From: Paraburkholderia oxyphila NBRC 105797
GTDB taxonomy: Bacteria > Pseudomonadota > Gammaproteobacteria > Burkholderiales > Burkholderiaceae
Reading direction: 5' to 3'
NCBI RefSeq assembly: GCF_000685075.1
Contig: NZ_BAYD01000095.1
Location: 1 to 40,510 of the forward strand
Length of the DNA stretch: 40,510 nucleotides
Shown here: positions 24,993 through 33,694 of the stretch, one piece after another
Layout of the letters: every line of letters begins with the position of its first letter
Numbering within the stretch: position 1 is the first letter of the stretch
Translations under genes and position numbers: made by a program
Notes under the pieces: model-generated
Database searches by the model: none
The model's input: only the letters and a program-made list of their open reading frames with translations
Told to the model about the DNA's origin: nothing

Positions 24993-25363
24993 TTCGTCAT
25001 GCAGATTAATTGACGGATGAAAGGCATCGCCATCGCTCTGGGTGACCCGTTACTCGCGAGGACGAAGCCGGCGAGCGCCGCGGACGGTGCGACACGAATG
25101 CCCCCGGCCATTGCCCGGGCAGCCGCTATCGCAGGCGGGCTAAAATCCGCTCATACTTGCATTCGAACAGGCTCCGGGTGCAAGACGCAGCAAAGCCATG
25201 CGTGCCGCAAGCGCCCATGGCGCCGGGGTTATAAGCGCAATAATAAGTTCCACATGTGATAACCGCTATGGGCTCGAGCGGGTGCGGATGCCAGAATGCG
25301 GGCCGCTCCGCAAGGCACAAACTGTCGCCTTGGCGAGTCGCGCACGCACCTGGAGGTCCCCTC
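24993..25363 (+). promoter_or_regulatory. leader/promoter region of the molybdo-enzyme operon
   Basis: These 371 gene-free bases precede the TAT subunit gene. GATTAATT occurs twice as a direct repeat at 24987-24994 and 25004-25011. A TAAAAT at 25141-25146 could be a -10 element but lacks a well-spaced -35. No known riboswitch fold was recognised. Confidence 0.35.
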
Positions 25364-28255
25364 ATGAAAAGCCACGGCCTGTCACGGCGAGGTTTTCTCA
25401 AAGCCAGCATGCTGGCGGGCGTGGCGGTATATGTGGCGCCGTTCGGCAGCCGCGCATTCGCTGCCCTGTTCGAAGAAAAACTCCTCACACCGGTCAAATG
25501 GGATGCCGCCAACGGCACACCCAAGTTCCGTATCGATGGCATCGCCAAAGTCACGGGCTCGAAAATCTTCGCGCGCGATGTGCGCGCGTCGGACATGCCC
25601 CATTGGCCGCAGCAGCAGGCCCACGCGCTGATCCTGCGCGCGACCCAGGCCGACCGCCTCTATGAAGGCTTCGACCTGACGCTGCTCGGCGACGACCTCA
25701 AGCCCGACCGCATCGTCACCGCCGAGGACCTCGAGCGCGACGGTGTCGCGTTCCCGGCGTTCTACGGCGACGACATGCTGCTGCCCGCGGGCAAGACGCC
25801 GGCCTACCTGGGCCACGCGGTCGCCATCCTCATCTACCACGACTTCGCGCGCTTCCGCTTCGCGAAGAACCTGCTCAAGTTCCGCGACGACGTGATCCGC
25901 TACGGCGCGGTGACCGGGCCGCTCGAACGCGACCCGTGGGGCACCTTCCGCTTCGTGCGCGTGGGCGGCAAGACGCCGTATGACGACGACGTCTATTCGA
26001 GCCTGAAGGACGCGCCGATTTTCCCGAGCATGATGCGCAAGCATCTGCCGGTCTGGCCGGACGCCAACGCGCACGGCAAGGTCGACGAGCAGGGCATGGC
26101 GTACGCCGCCCAGATCGCCGACGAACTCGATCATCCGTCTGCCGACTGGCTCGTGTTCGACCGCGAGTACAACACGCAGTCGATCGACACCGCCGCGCTC
26201 GAGCCCGACAACGCGAACGGCTGGTACGACGCCGCCACGCAGTCGCTGCACCTCGTGGTGCCGACGCAGTCGCCGCTCGAAGTCGCGGGCTCGGTCGCGG
26301 AAATGGCCGCGAAGAGCCACTACCCGGTCAAGCAGCTATTCCTGCACCCGTGCTACACGGTGGGCTACGGCTCGAAGGATCACTTCAACGTGCCGTACTA
26401 CGGGCTCGTGGCCGCGCTCTATGGCGACGGCCGCCCGGTGCGTTTCGCGAACGATCGCTACGAGCAGTTCCAGACCTCGCTGAAACGGCACGCGTTCAAG
26501 ATGCATTACCGCATCGCCGTGGACCGCAAGACGGGGCTGCTGCAGTCGTTCAAGGGCGACTTCGAGGCGAACGGCGGCGGGCGCTGCAACTTCTCGCCTT
26601 CGGTGGCGATGGTGGGCGCGACGGCCGCGCAATCGATCTACTACTTCCCGAAGAACGATTTCGCGACGGTGGCGATCGCCTCGCGCGCGATCGACGCGGG
26701 CTCGGCGCGCGGCTACGGCACGCTGCAGAGCATGGCCGCGACCGAGATGGCCATCGACGAAATCGCCGCGCAGCTCGGGGTCGATCCGATCGATTTCCGT
26801 CTGAAGAATGCGCTGCGCTCGGGTATGAAGAACACCCAGGGCGCGATTCCCGCGGGCGCGATCCGGGTGGACGACGTGCTCGAACGCGCGAAGGCCCATC
26901 CGCTGTGGACGCAGCGCGCGAAGCGCAAGGCCGAGTACGAGGCCGCCAACCCGGGCAAGCGCTACGGTGTGGGCTTCGCCTGCGTGCAGAAGGACTTTGG
27001 TACGGGGTCCGAAGCATCGCTCGCGAAGGTCGAGATCGACGAGAACGGCGCCATCACGCTCCATCACACGGGTGCGGAGATCGGCACGGGCATGTCGACC
27101 TCGCAGGCCGTGGCCGTGGCGAAGTGGCTCGGCAAGCCCGCGGCGGACATCCGCGTGGCCGTGACCGACTGGCCGGACCTGCCGATGGTCACGAGCGGCG
27201 ACCCCTACATCATGAGCCAGGCCGATCAGGACAAGTTCAGCGTGAATCCGCGCTGGACGCCCAACATCGCCTCGCCGTCGAGCGCCACGAATTCCGCGTT
27301 CTACTTCACGCACAGCACGCGCGAAGCCGCGCGCGCCGTGTTCCGCTATGGCCTGTGGCCGGCGGCCATGTCGATCTGGTCGCAGGGTATCGGCGGCGGG
27401 CAGGCCGCGCCGCTCGTCGTGCGCATCGAAGACGCGCGCTGGGTGGACGGCAAGCTCACGGCAGCCGGCCTCGAGCCGCTGCCGCTCGAGCAGCTCGCGA
27501 AACAGGCCCACGCGATGGGCCTCGCGACCGGCGCGGTCGTGCACGTGTTCAATCGCTGGCAATGGGCCGAGGCCGAATTCGATGTCGGCGGTGCGGTCGA
27601 GCGCCTGCCGATCGACGGCCTTTCGCTGCGTTATGGCTCGGCCAGCGCGAGCGGGAACGGCACGCCCGCCGCCGCCCCGGACGCGGCGGCAAGCAAGGGC
27701 GCGCCCGTTGCCATGGCACCCACGACGCTGCCGCCCACGGCGAACGGCTATCGCGTGCTGGACCGCAAGCGCGTGTTCATCCCGCCGATGAGCCGCAACA
27801 ACGCGGCGGTGACCTACTACAGCGCGGTCGGCACGCTCGTCGAGCTCGCCGTGCACGAGGCCACGGGCAAGGTGGAGCTGCTCACGCACCACTCGATCAT
27901 GGAATGCGGCAACCAGATCTCGCCGCAGCTCGTCTCGGGCCAGCTGCAGGGCGGTGTCGCCATGGGCATCGGCCACGCGCTGCACGAATATCTGCCGCTC
28001 TATGAAGACGGCCCCGGCAACGGCACCTGGAACTTCAACCGTTACCACGTACCGCGCGCCTCGGACGTCGCCGTCTGGACGCAGACCGGCGAAGTGCTGC
28101 CGGTGCTCTCCGAAACCGATCCGCCCAAGGGCATTGCCGAAGTGGTGATGATTCCCGTGGTGGGCGCGGTTGTGAACGGCGTCGCGCACGCCATCGGCCA
28201 TCGCTTCACCGACTTGCCGGTGACCCCGCAAAAAATCCTGGAGGTGCTCGCATGA
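25364..28255 (+). CDS. TAT-exported molybdopterin-binding oxidoreductase, large subunit
   Basis: I chose ATG at 25364 because TGGAGG precedes it and the product opens with a twin-arginine signal (SRRGFLKASMLAGVAVYVAP), giving 963 residues. The body is that of xanthine-dehydrogenase-family molybdenum subunits of the isoquinoline/aldehyde oxidoreductase branch: GGGRCNFSPS and SARGYGTLQSMAATEMAIDE near the cofactor, HHTGAEIGTGMSTSQAVAVA, and PPKGIAEVVMIPVVG, which carries the probable catalytic Glu. It would hydroxylate or oxidise an aldehyde or N-heterocycle in the periplasm. An Ala/Pro linker at about 765-790 is unusual. The ATG of the iron-sulfur subunit overlaps its stop. No MoCo-loading chaperone gene is in the cluster. 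Confidence 0.93.
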   Translation: MKSHGLSRRGFLKASMLAGVAVYVAPFGSRAFAALFEEKLLTPVKWDAANGTPKFRIDGIAKVTGSKIFARDVRASDMPHWPQQQAHALILRATQADRLYEGFDLTLLGDDLKPDRIVTAEDLERDGVAFPAFYGDDMLLPAGKTPAYLGHAVAILIYHDFARFRFAKNLLKFRDDVIRYGAVTGPLERDPWGTFRFVRVGGKTPYDDDVYSSLKDAPIFPSMMRKHLPVWPDANAHGKVDEQGMAYAAQIADELDHPSADWLVFDREYNTQSIDTAALEPDNANGWYDAATQSLHLVVPTQSPLEVAGSVAEMAAKSHYPVKQLFLHPCYTVGYGSKDHFNVPYYGLVAALYGDGRPVRFANDRYEQFQTSLKRHAFKMHYRIAVDRKTGLLQSFKGDFEANGGGRCNFSPSVAMVGATAAQSIYYFPKNDFATVAIASRAIDAGSARGYGTLQSMAATEMAIDEIAAQLGVDPIDFRLKNALRSGMKNTQGAIPAGAIRVDDVLERAKAHPLWTQRAKRKAEYEAANPGKRYGVGFACVQKDFGTGSEASLAKVEIDENGAITLHHTGAEIGTGMSTSQAVAVAKWLGKPAADIRVAVTDWPDLPMVTSGDPYIMSQADQDKFSVNPRWTPNIASPSSATNSAFYFTHSTREAARAVFRYGLWPAAMSIWSQGIGGGQAAPLVVRIEDARWVDGKLTAAGLEPLPLEQLAKQAHAMGLATGAVVHVFNRWQWAEAEFDVGGAVERLPIDGLSLRYGSASASGNGTPAAAPDAAASKGAPVAMAPTTLPPTANGYRVLDRKRVFIPPMSRNNAAVTYYSAVGTLVELAVHEATGKVELLTHHSIMECGNQISPQLVSGQLQGGVAMGIGHALHEYLPLYEDGPGNGTWNFNRYHVPRASDVAVWTQTGEVLPVLSETDPPKGIAEVVMIPVVGAVVNGVAHAIGHRFTDLPVTPQKILEVLA

Positions 28256-28983
28256 CGCTCGCCCAATCCGCTGCATCCGCGGCCAGCGCCAGCGCCGCCG
28301 CGGTGGCTTCTCAGGCTGCTGCGCAAGCAGCAAGCCAACCCGACGCTGCATCTGCCGCGCAACCGGACTCGCAACCCACTGCGCAAGCTGGCGCGGCAGC
28401 GCCCGCGCCCGCGCCCGTTGAGCGTCCGCTCGTGCAGTACAAGCCGAAAGCGCTCTCGCTCACCATCAACGGCAAGGAAGTCGGCCCGTTGCAGGTGCCC
28501 GAGGGCCTCATGATGATCGAGTTCCTGCACGAGTACGCAGGCCTGACCGGCTCGCGCCTCGGCTGCGGGCAGGGCGTCTGCCATGCGTGCGTGGTCATCC
28601 TCGACAAGCCGGACGGCACGAGCGAGGAAATGCGCACCTGCATCACGGGCGCGCACTTCTTCAATGGCCGCAAGATCCGCACGATCGAAGGCCACGCGAA
28701 GCGCAACGAAGCCGGCGAGGTGGTCGAGCTCTCGCCCATTCAGCAGAAGTTTCTCGATCACTTCAGCTTCCAGTGCGGCTACTGTACACCGGGCTTCGTC
28801 AACGCGGCGACCGTGCTGCTCGAGCGCCTCAAGCGCGAGCCCGTTGCTAAAGCCGATGTCGAAAGCACGATCATGACCGCGCTCGACGGCCACATCTGCC
28901 GATGTACGGGCTATGTGCGCTATTACGAGGCGGTGAAGGACGTGGTGATGAGCACGCCCGGGCTCGTGAAGGACGCGGCATGA
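28252..28983 (+). CDS. [2Fe-2S] subunit of the molybdo-oxidoreductase
   Basis: This 243-residue protein carries electrons from the molybdenum subunit to the cytochrome. The first cluster is ligated within GCGQGVCHACVV plus the Cys in MRTCITGAHF. The second is within CGYCTPGFVN and HICRCTGYVRYYEAV. Residues 1-60 are an Ala/Gln/Ser/Pro-rich extension absent from typical family members of about 155-170 residues. It has no TAT signal, so it probably crosses the membrane bound to the folded large subunit. It overlaps both neighbours by four bases (ATGA), a tightly coupled three-gene operon. Confidence 0.95.
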   Translation: MTLAQSAASAASASAAAVASQAAAQAASQPDAASAAQPDSQPTAQAGAAAPAPAPVERPLVQYKPKALSLTINGKEVGPLQVPEGLMMIEFLHEYAGLTGSRLGCGQGVCHACVVILDKPDGTSEEMRTCITGAHFFNGRKIRTIEGHAKRNEAGEVVELSPIQQKFLDHFSFQCGYCTPGFVNAATVLLERLKREPVAKADVESTIMTALDGHICRCTGYVRYYEAVKDVVMSTPGLVKDAA

Positions 28984-30224
28984 AGCGCGCTCTCCTCAAC
29001 CGCCTCGCGCATGGCGTGCTGCTGGCCGCCTGCGCACTCACGCTCGCGGCTTGCGGCCGCGAGGAATCGTCCACGTCGGGCGCGGCGTTCACGTCCACGC
29101 CCGAGCAGGTCGCGCGCGGCCGTTACCTCACCAGGGCCGCCGACTGCGCCGCATGCCACACCGCGAAGGACGGCGCGCCATTCGCGGGCGGCGCGCCGCT
29201 CGCTTCGCCGTATGGCACCTTCTACGGCTCGAACATCACGCCGGACAAGGATCATGGCATCGGCAACTGGAGCGCCGACGACTTCTACGCCGCGCTGCAC
29301 GACGGCAACGCGCGCGGCAAGCGGCTCTATCCGTCGATGCCCTATACGTCGTACCGGCAGCTCTCGCGCGCCGACACCGACGCGATCTACGCCTACCTGA
29401 TGACGGTGAAGCCGGTCGCGCTGGCGAACCGGGAGAACGAGCTGAAGTTCCCGTACAACCTGCGCTTCGGCATGGCGTTGTGGGACATGGTGTTCCTGAA
29501 GGATGCGCTGCCCGATGCCTCGGCGGGGCAGTCCGCCGACTGGCAGCGCGGCCGCTATCTTGCGAACGCGCTCGGCCACTGCGCCGAATGCCATACGCCG
29601 CGCAACGTGTTCGGCCAGCTCGTCGATGCGAAGCCGCTCTCGGGCGCCGCGCTCGGCCGCGTGGTCGCGCCGGACATCACGCCCGCGGGCCTCGCCGGCC
29701 GCGGCTGGACCGCCGCCGACCTGCAGACGTTCTTCAGCGTCGGCATCGCGCCGCAAGGCTCGGCGTTCGGCGAGATGTATCCGGTCGTGCACCTGAGCAC
29801 GCAGTACCTGAACAAGGACGATGTGCGCGCGCTGTCCGTCTATCTGCTCGGCGACACGCCGCCCGCGCCGCAGCCCGTGAAGGCCGTGGACGCCGACGCG
29901 GCGCAGCTCGCGGCGGGCCGCTCGGTGTATCTCGCGGTGTGCGCGGGCTGTCACGGACTGGCGGGCGAGGGCAAGCCGCACGTGGCGGTGCCGATGAACG
30001 GCAACTCGACGGTGCGTCAGGCCGATCCGCACAATCTGCTGGTGGCGATGCTCGACGGCATCGATACGCAGAAGTTCGCGGGTCTGGAGGACATGCAGGC
30101 GATGCCGGCATTCGCGTCCACGCTCAGCGACAATGAGCTTTCGCAACTGGCGAATTATCTGCGTGCGACGTGGGGTGGACAGCCCGCGAATGTTGCTGCG
30201 GCGGATGTGAAGGCGCTGCGGTAG
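28980..30224 (+). CDS. three-haem cytochrome c lipoprotein, electron-acceptor subunit
   Basis: ATG at 28980 overlaps the stop of the iron-sulfur gene. The 414-residue product starts with a lipoprotein signal (LLAACALTLAACG, lipid-modified Cys). It contains three C-x-x-C-H haem sites: CAACH at about residue 57, CAECH at about 202 and CAGCH at about 322, each in a class I cytochrome c unit. This matches the membrane-anchored cytochrome subunits of acetic-acid-bacterial and pseudomonad aldehyde or alcohol dehydrogenases, which pass electrons to the respiratory chain. Codon choice becomes less GC-rich in the last 30 codons. A strong terminator follows. Confidence 0.95.
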   Translation: MKRALLNRLAHGVLLAACALTLAACGREESSTSGAAFTSTPEQVARGRYLTRAADCAACHTAKDGAPFAGGAPLASPYGTFYGSNITPDKDHGIGNWSADDFYAALHDGNARGKRLYPSMPYTSYRQLSRADTDAIYAYLMTVKPVALANRENELKFPYNLRFGMALWDMVFLKDALPDASAGQSADWQRGRYLANALGHCAECHTPRNVFGQLVDAKPLSGAALGRVVAPDITPAGLAGRGWTAADLQTFFSVGIAPQGSAFGEMYPVVHLSTQYLNKDDVRALSVYLLGDTPPAPQPVKAVDADAAQLAAGRSVYLAVCAGCHGLAGEGKPHVAVPMNGNSTVRQADPHNLLVAMLDGIDTQKFAGLEDMQAMPAFASTLSDNELSQLANYLRATWGGQPANVAAADVKALR

Positions 30225-30263
30225 GCGTTGGATTAAGCGCTGTGCGCGGTTGTTTCTGAAAAG

Positions 30264-30294
30264 CGGGCCTCGATTTTCGAGGCCCGTTTTTTTT
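30264..30294 (+). terminator. Rho-independent terminator of the molybdo-enzyme operon
   Basis: CGGGCCTCG-ATTTT-CGAGGCCCG is a perfect 9-base stem with a 5-base loop, followed by eight T. It lies 40 bases past the cytochrome stop codon. Confidence 0.95.
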
Positions 30295-30374
30295 GTCTGG
30301 CTTGATCGAGGGCAGAACGTTTGCCGTGCGTTAGAGATAGCTTGGCGACTCCGTTAACGACAGGAGATTCGCTG

Positions 30375-30761
30375 ATGGCCGGTACTCACACCCATTCGCA
30401 TCGTCCGAAAAAGCATCCAAAACACGCTTGGTCGGAGAGATCTGTAAGTATAGTGCCGCTGAGTTCACAACTTGCACTACGGGATGCGATGCAGAAAGAA
30501 GGCATTTCACCTTCGGATTACAACGATCTTCTATGGATCATGACCCAGGAATCATCGGGTGTCGTCAACGCGCGCAATGGGGCTTCGTCGGCGCGCGGCC
30601 TGTTCCAGTTGCTCCGCGCACAATATGATTTGAACCCGCACGGCGAGGCGTCATTCGGGAACGCGGTTGAAGAATGCCAGGGCGGAATCCGCTACATTTA
30701 CGGCCGTTATCACACGGCGCGCCGTGCGCGCGATTTCTGGCAAAGTCACCACTGGTATTAA
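30375..30761 (+). CDS. lysozyme-like (SLT/RPF-type) murein hydrolase without signal peptide
   Basis: ATG at 30375 follows AGGAG, giving 128 residues. After a His/Lys-rich start (THTHSHRPKKHPKHAW), residues 30-128 match the small transglycosylase fold: LLWIMTQESSGVV with the catalytic Glu, SSARGLFQLL, and the ending GGIRYIYGRYHTARRARDFWQSHHWY typical of RPF/aggregation-factor-like domains. It would cut the glycan chain of peptidoglycan. There is no signal peptide or membrane anchor, so it must leave the cell by another route or act on lysis. The next gene, 4 bases away, encodes an exported protein, which fits an effector/immunity pair. Confidence 0.82.
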   Translation: MAGTHTHSHRPKKHPKHAWSERSVSIVPLSSQLALRDAMQKEGISPSDYNDLLWIMTQESSGVVNARNGASSARGLFQLLRAQYDLNPHGEASFGNAVEECQGGIRYIYGRYHTARRARDFWQSHHWY

Positions 30762-30765
30762 GATC

Positions 30766-31239
30766 ATGCGCACACCATTAAAAGCCGTCGCGTTGCTGTT
30801 CCTGTGTACGGCGTCAGGCATCGTTCACGCGCAGCAACCGCCCAAGTTCGAGGACTGTCCCGCAACGGTCGAGGCGAGACGCGCACCTCCACGCCTTACG
30901 TTCGATACACGGTCGCGCGAATACAACAGCACGATACGGGAGGCCGCTAGAGGCGCGGTCAATTTCGCTGGGCACTTCGTCCTTGCGCAATGGGGGTGTG
31001 GAGCCGGTTGCATTATGGCTGCAGCTATCGACACGAAAAGCGGTCGAGTTACGTCCTTGCCGTTCACCATTTCAGGCTGGCCGTTAGACGTGACAGAACC
31101 GCTAACCTACCACGCGAATAGTTGTCTGCTGGTTGTCCAGGGAAGCCGGGACGAAAGCAGGGAGCACGGTACATACTGGTACGCCTTCGACGGCAAGGCG
31201 TTCCGGTTGCGCGCAACAGTCCCGGAGCCGGCCCGTTAG
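30766..31239 (+). CDS. exported hypothetical protein, candidate immunity partner
   Basis: ATG at 30766 begins a signal peptide (MRTPLKAVALLFLCTASGIVHAQ), with cleavage expected near residue 22-23. The 157-residue protein has a conserved-looking centre, NFAGHFVLAQWGCGAGCIMAA, with two Cys that may form a disulfide, and a beta-rich end (HGTYWYAFDGKAFRLRATV). I recognise the pattern as a common small periplasmic protein family without known function. Its start lies 4 bases after the stop of the lysozyme-like gene, so the two are co-expressed. A periplasmic inhibitor of that enzyme is a reasonable inference, not shown by sequence. Confidence 0.78.
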   Translation: MRTPLKAVALLFLCTASGIVHAQQPPKFEDCPATVEARRAPPRLTFDTRSREYNSTIREAARGAVNFAGHFVLAQWGCGAGCIMAAAIDTKSGRVTSLPFTISGWPLDVTEPLTYHANSCLLVVQGSRDESREHGTYWYAFDGKAFRLRATVPEPAR

Positions 31240-31342
31240 GCAACCTGGGAGCGCGGCAAACTGCAATTTCTCCCAATAATCGGGCAATCTCTTTTTCCGA
31301 CCGGAAACGTTTTCGCCTGCGCACGCCGATACGAGTCCAACT

Positions 31343-31705
31343 ATGAGAGCGATCGCAATATTAGTAACGGCAATTGCGCTAGGTTATATGTTCTTTACGC
31401 ATCGAGCAGACTCACAGGCTTATAGCTGCGTTCGCAGCACATCACCCGATGGTCGTTATATTGCCGAAGAATGCACGCTTGATTGGGATCGCGGTGACAA
31501 TCCCAAGTACGTTGGCAGGCTCTATGACGCAGCCTCTGGAAAGTTGCTCGCGCGGCGGACGTTACATACGCCGGTTCCTGGCATCACTTGGGTCAATCAA
31601 TACCTGTTGTTTTCCAGCGGTGGCGATGACGAGGACATGGTAGCTTTGCCGCTTTCACTCTATGACCGATTCAATGCCGCATATTGGCGACTGACGCGGT
31701 GGTAG
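31343..31705 (+). CDS. small membrane-anchored hypothetical protein
   Basis: The 120-residue protein has an N-terminal hydrophobic segment (MRAIAILVTAIALGYMFF) that acts as anchor or signal. It is followed by a periplasmic beta-rich domain: SPDGRYIAEECTLDW, NPKYVGRLYDAASGKLLARRTL, YLLFSSGGDDEDMVALP. The pair of Cys could form a disulfide. No family name or function is recognised. It follows the two preceding genes on the same strand after 100 bases and could be a second immunity-type or envelope protein of the same cluster. Confidence 0.7.
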   Translation: MRAIAILVTAIALGYMFFTHRADSQAYSCVRSTSPDGRYIAEECTLDWDRGDNPKYVGRLYDAASGKLLARRTLHTPVPGITWVNQYLLFSSGGDDEDMVALPLSLYDRFNAAYWRLTRW

Positions 31706-31891
31706 ATTAACAAGACCCGCCAAAATCCTGCTGCACTCGTGATATGAACGCATCATGCGCGGCCGCGTCCCATAAAGGAGTAATCTTCGATACGCTACGC
31801 GGAACGCGCACCTAGCCGGTTCCGCGCACGCGCGTCTTCGCACATGAGACCCTTGCGGATTGCCGACGATATGACCTGAGGAGCAGAGCCG

Positions 31892-32584
31892 ATGGGAAGC
31901 CTCAACGCAGTCGTGGCGGCGTCAGTCGCCTTCGTGGGCGGTCACTTCATTTTGTCCCATCCGTTGCGCAAGCCTTTGGTGGGCGCGATCGGCGAGACCG
32001 CGTTTCAGGGCGTCTATTCGCTGGTCTCGTTCGCGACGCTCGGCTGGATGGTCGTGGCCTATCGCCGGGCTCCGCTGACCGAGTCGTTGTGGGCGGTCGG
32101 CGACGGCCTCTGGGCGGTGGTGACGGTGCTGATGCTGATCGCGTCGATCCTGCTGATGGGCTCGCTGATCCGCAACCCCGCATTGCCCACGGGCGGGCGC
32201 CCCGGCGCATTTCCGGAAGCGGCGCTCGGCGTGTACGCGGTGACGCGCCACCCGATGATGTGGGCCTTCGCCTTGTGGGGGCTGTGCCACATCGCCGTGT
32301 ATCCGGTGCCGAAGAACATCGTGGTTGCGGCGGCGATGGTGGTGCTCGCGCTCGTTGGCGCCGCCTTGCAGGACCGCAAGAAGGAGCGGCTGCAGCCCGA
32401 GCAGTGGCCCGCGTGGGAGGCGAAGACGAGCTATCTGCCATTCGCAGCCATCGCCGCGGGCCGCGCGCGGCTTGGCGGCTTCGGCATGCACGCGCTGGCG
32501 GGCGGCGTCGTGGTCTGGCTCGTCGCCACCTGGGCGCACAGGCCGCTTGCCGGCATGGTCGCGGGCATCTGGCGCTGGCTGTAG
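31892..32584 (+). CDS. NnrU-family integral membrane protein
   Basis: The 230-residue membrane protein has about six hydrophobic segments. NnrU-type landmarks are GGHFILSHPLRKPL near the N-terminus and LGVYAVTRHPMMWAFALWGLCH in the middle, the latter also recalling the RHP motif of isoprenylcysteine methyltransferase-like membrane enzymes. NnrU was named from nitrite/nitric oxide reduction clusters in alphaproteobacteria, but its biochemical role is unclear. No denitrification genes are in the window. It stands alone, convergent with the maleate isomerase-like gene. Confidence 0.88.
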   Translation: MGSLNAVVAASVAFVGGHFILSHPLRKPLVGAIGETAFQGVYSLVSFATLGWMVVAYRRAPLTESLWAVGDGLWAVVTVLMLIASILLMGSLIRNPALPTGGRPGAFPEAALGVYAVTRHPMMWAFALWGLCHIAVYPVPKNIVVAAAMVVLALVGAALQDRKKERLQPEQWPAWEAKTSYLPFAAIAAGRARLGGFGMHALAGGVVVWLVATWAHRPLAGMVAGIWRWL

Positions 32585-32895
32585 TGGCCTGTATTGGGTC
32601 CGTGGTTGGCTCGTGTTTGGGTTTGCGTGGTTTGTGGCTGACTGGCGTGCCTCGTGGTGGCCGCGCGAAGGCATCGCGCGGCTGCGCCTCAAAGCTTCGG
32701 CCGGTCGGTCGGGTCCATCGACGTTCCCGGAGTGCCCGGCGTGCGGGCGCTCACCTCCAACTCTTGCGCGAGCGCCGCGTGGCGTTCGGCAGAAGGCTTC
32801 GCGTGCTGTGCATTGCCCCGCACAGGGGCAACGCTTGCGGCCCGCCGCGAAAACAAGGAAAGGCCAACTCCCAATCGTTCGGCATGGCCCCTTCC
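32585..32895. other. intergenic stretch between convergent genes
   Basis: About 310 bases lie between nnrU and the isomerase-like gene. I see no gene, no clear terminator and no repeat here. Confidence 0.4.
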
Positions 32896-33624
32896 TCAAA
32901 CGACTTCGCTGAACAGACGCCCCCAGCCCATCACGCGGCGCGTGTCGTAGCCAGCGAGTTGCAGCGACTTCCAGACCACCGTCGAGATCGTGTCGTAAAC
33001 GGGAATGCCCGTTTCTTCCTCCAGCGCCGGCACGAGATGCGCGGCCTTCAGGTTCGTGCAGAAGGTCGAGATCGCGCCGGGTTTGGCCACCGCCACTTCG
33101 CGTACCATCTCACGGATCTGGTCCGCCGTGACTTCCGAGAACGAGAAGTTGACCTTCAGGTTCAGGTGCCGCTCGGCGATGCAGTTCAGGCCAACGCTAC
33201 GGTAGTTGGCGACGATCTTTTCCTGGACGTCGTCGAGGTAGGGCGTGACGAGGCCGAATTCGTCGGCGCCGGTCTTCTTCAGGATCTCATTGAGCGCGAG
33301 CACGGAGGTCGTGGCCGGAATGCCCGTGGCCTCGGTGATGCGGCGGCACAGGCGCTCGTCGGCTTCGAAGCCGAGCCAGCCCGAGGAGGTGCCGTTCCAG
33401 CCAATCACATCGACTTTCGCGTCGGCCAGCAGTTGCGCGGCCTGCAGGATCTTCGAGTCGTCGAACTGGCCCAGTGCCTGGTCCGAGAGCGAGATCTCCG
33501 TCACGGGAAAGCGGGCGAAGTGCGCCGAGACATCGGGCAGGCCCACGACCATCGCGCTCGTGAGCGGCTCGAGCGCGGTGTTGGACGAAGGCGTGAGCAT
33601 GCCGAGGAGGGTGCGCTTTTCCAT
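32896..33624 (-). CDS. maleate isomerase / arylmalonate decarboxylase family enzyme
   Basis: ATG at 33624 gives 242 residues, normal for the family. It opens RTLLGMLTPSSNTALEP as in maleate cis-trans isomerases. These Asp/Glu-racemase-fold enzymes normally use two cysteines, one from each lobe. Here the second is present (AISTFCTNLKAAH), but the first motif reads VIGWNGTSSGWLG, with no Cys. Arylmalonate decarboxylase also keeps only the second Cys, so decarboxylation or a modified isomerisation is more likely than classical maleate isomerisation. Upstream on the same strand lies only the tail of a deleted MFS gene, so the original operon promoter is probably lost. Confidence 0.85.
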   Translation of the reverse strand: MEKRTLLGMLTPSSNTALEPLTSAMVVGLPDVSAHFARFPVTEISLSDQALGQFDDSKILQAAQLLADAKVDVIGWNGTSSGWLGFEADERLCRRITEATGIPATTSVLALNEILKKTGADEFGLVTPYLDDVQEKIVANYRSVGLNCIAERHLNLKVNFSFSEVTADQIREMVREVAVAKPGAISTFCTNLKAAHLVPALEEETGIPVYDTISTVVWKSLQLAGYDTRRVMGWGRLFSEVV

Positions 33625-33694
33625 GTTGATAGCTCTGTGATGAGGTGTTGAGAGAGTAACGCGATGTGCCGGGGTATCGGGTGAGGAAGTCGCG

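Noticed and set aside
25140..25363. possible riboswitch (molybdenum cofactor type) before the molybdo-enzyme operon
   Set aside because: No conserved core of a known riboswitch class could be recognised by eye; the leader looks unstructured apart from short repeats.
26336..28351. 671-codon open frame on the minus strand
   Set aside because: It is antisense to the molybdenum subunit and has the Arg/His/Ala-rich make-up of a GC-rich shadow frame. The plus-strand gene has clear motifs.
32089..33651. 520-codon plus-strand frame running through nnrU and the isomerase gene
   Set aside because: It reads nnrU in the wrong frame and the isomerase gene antisense. Both real genes have family motifs.
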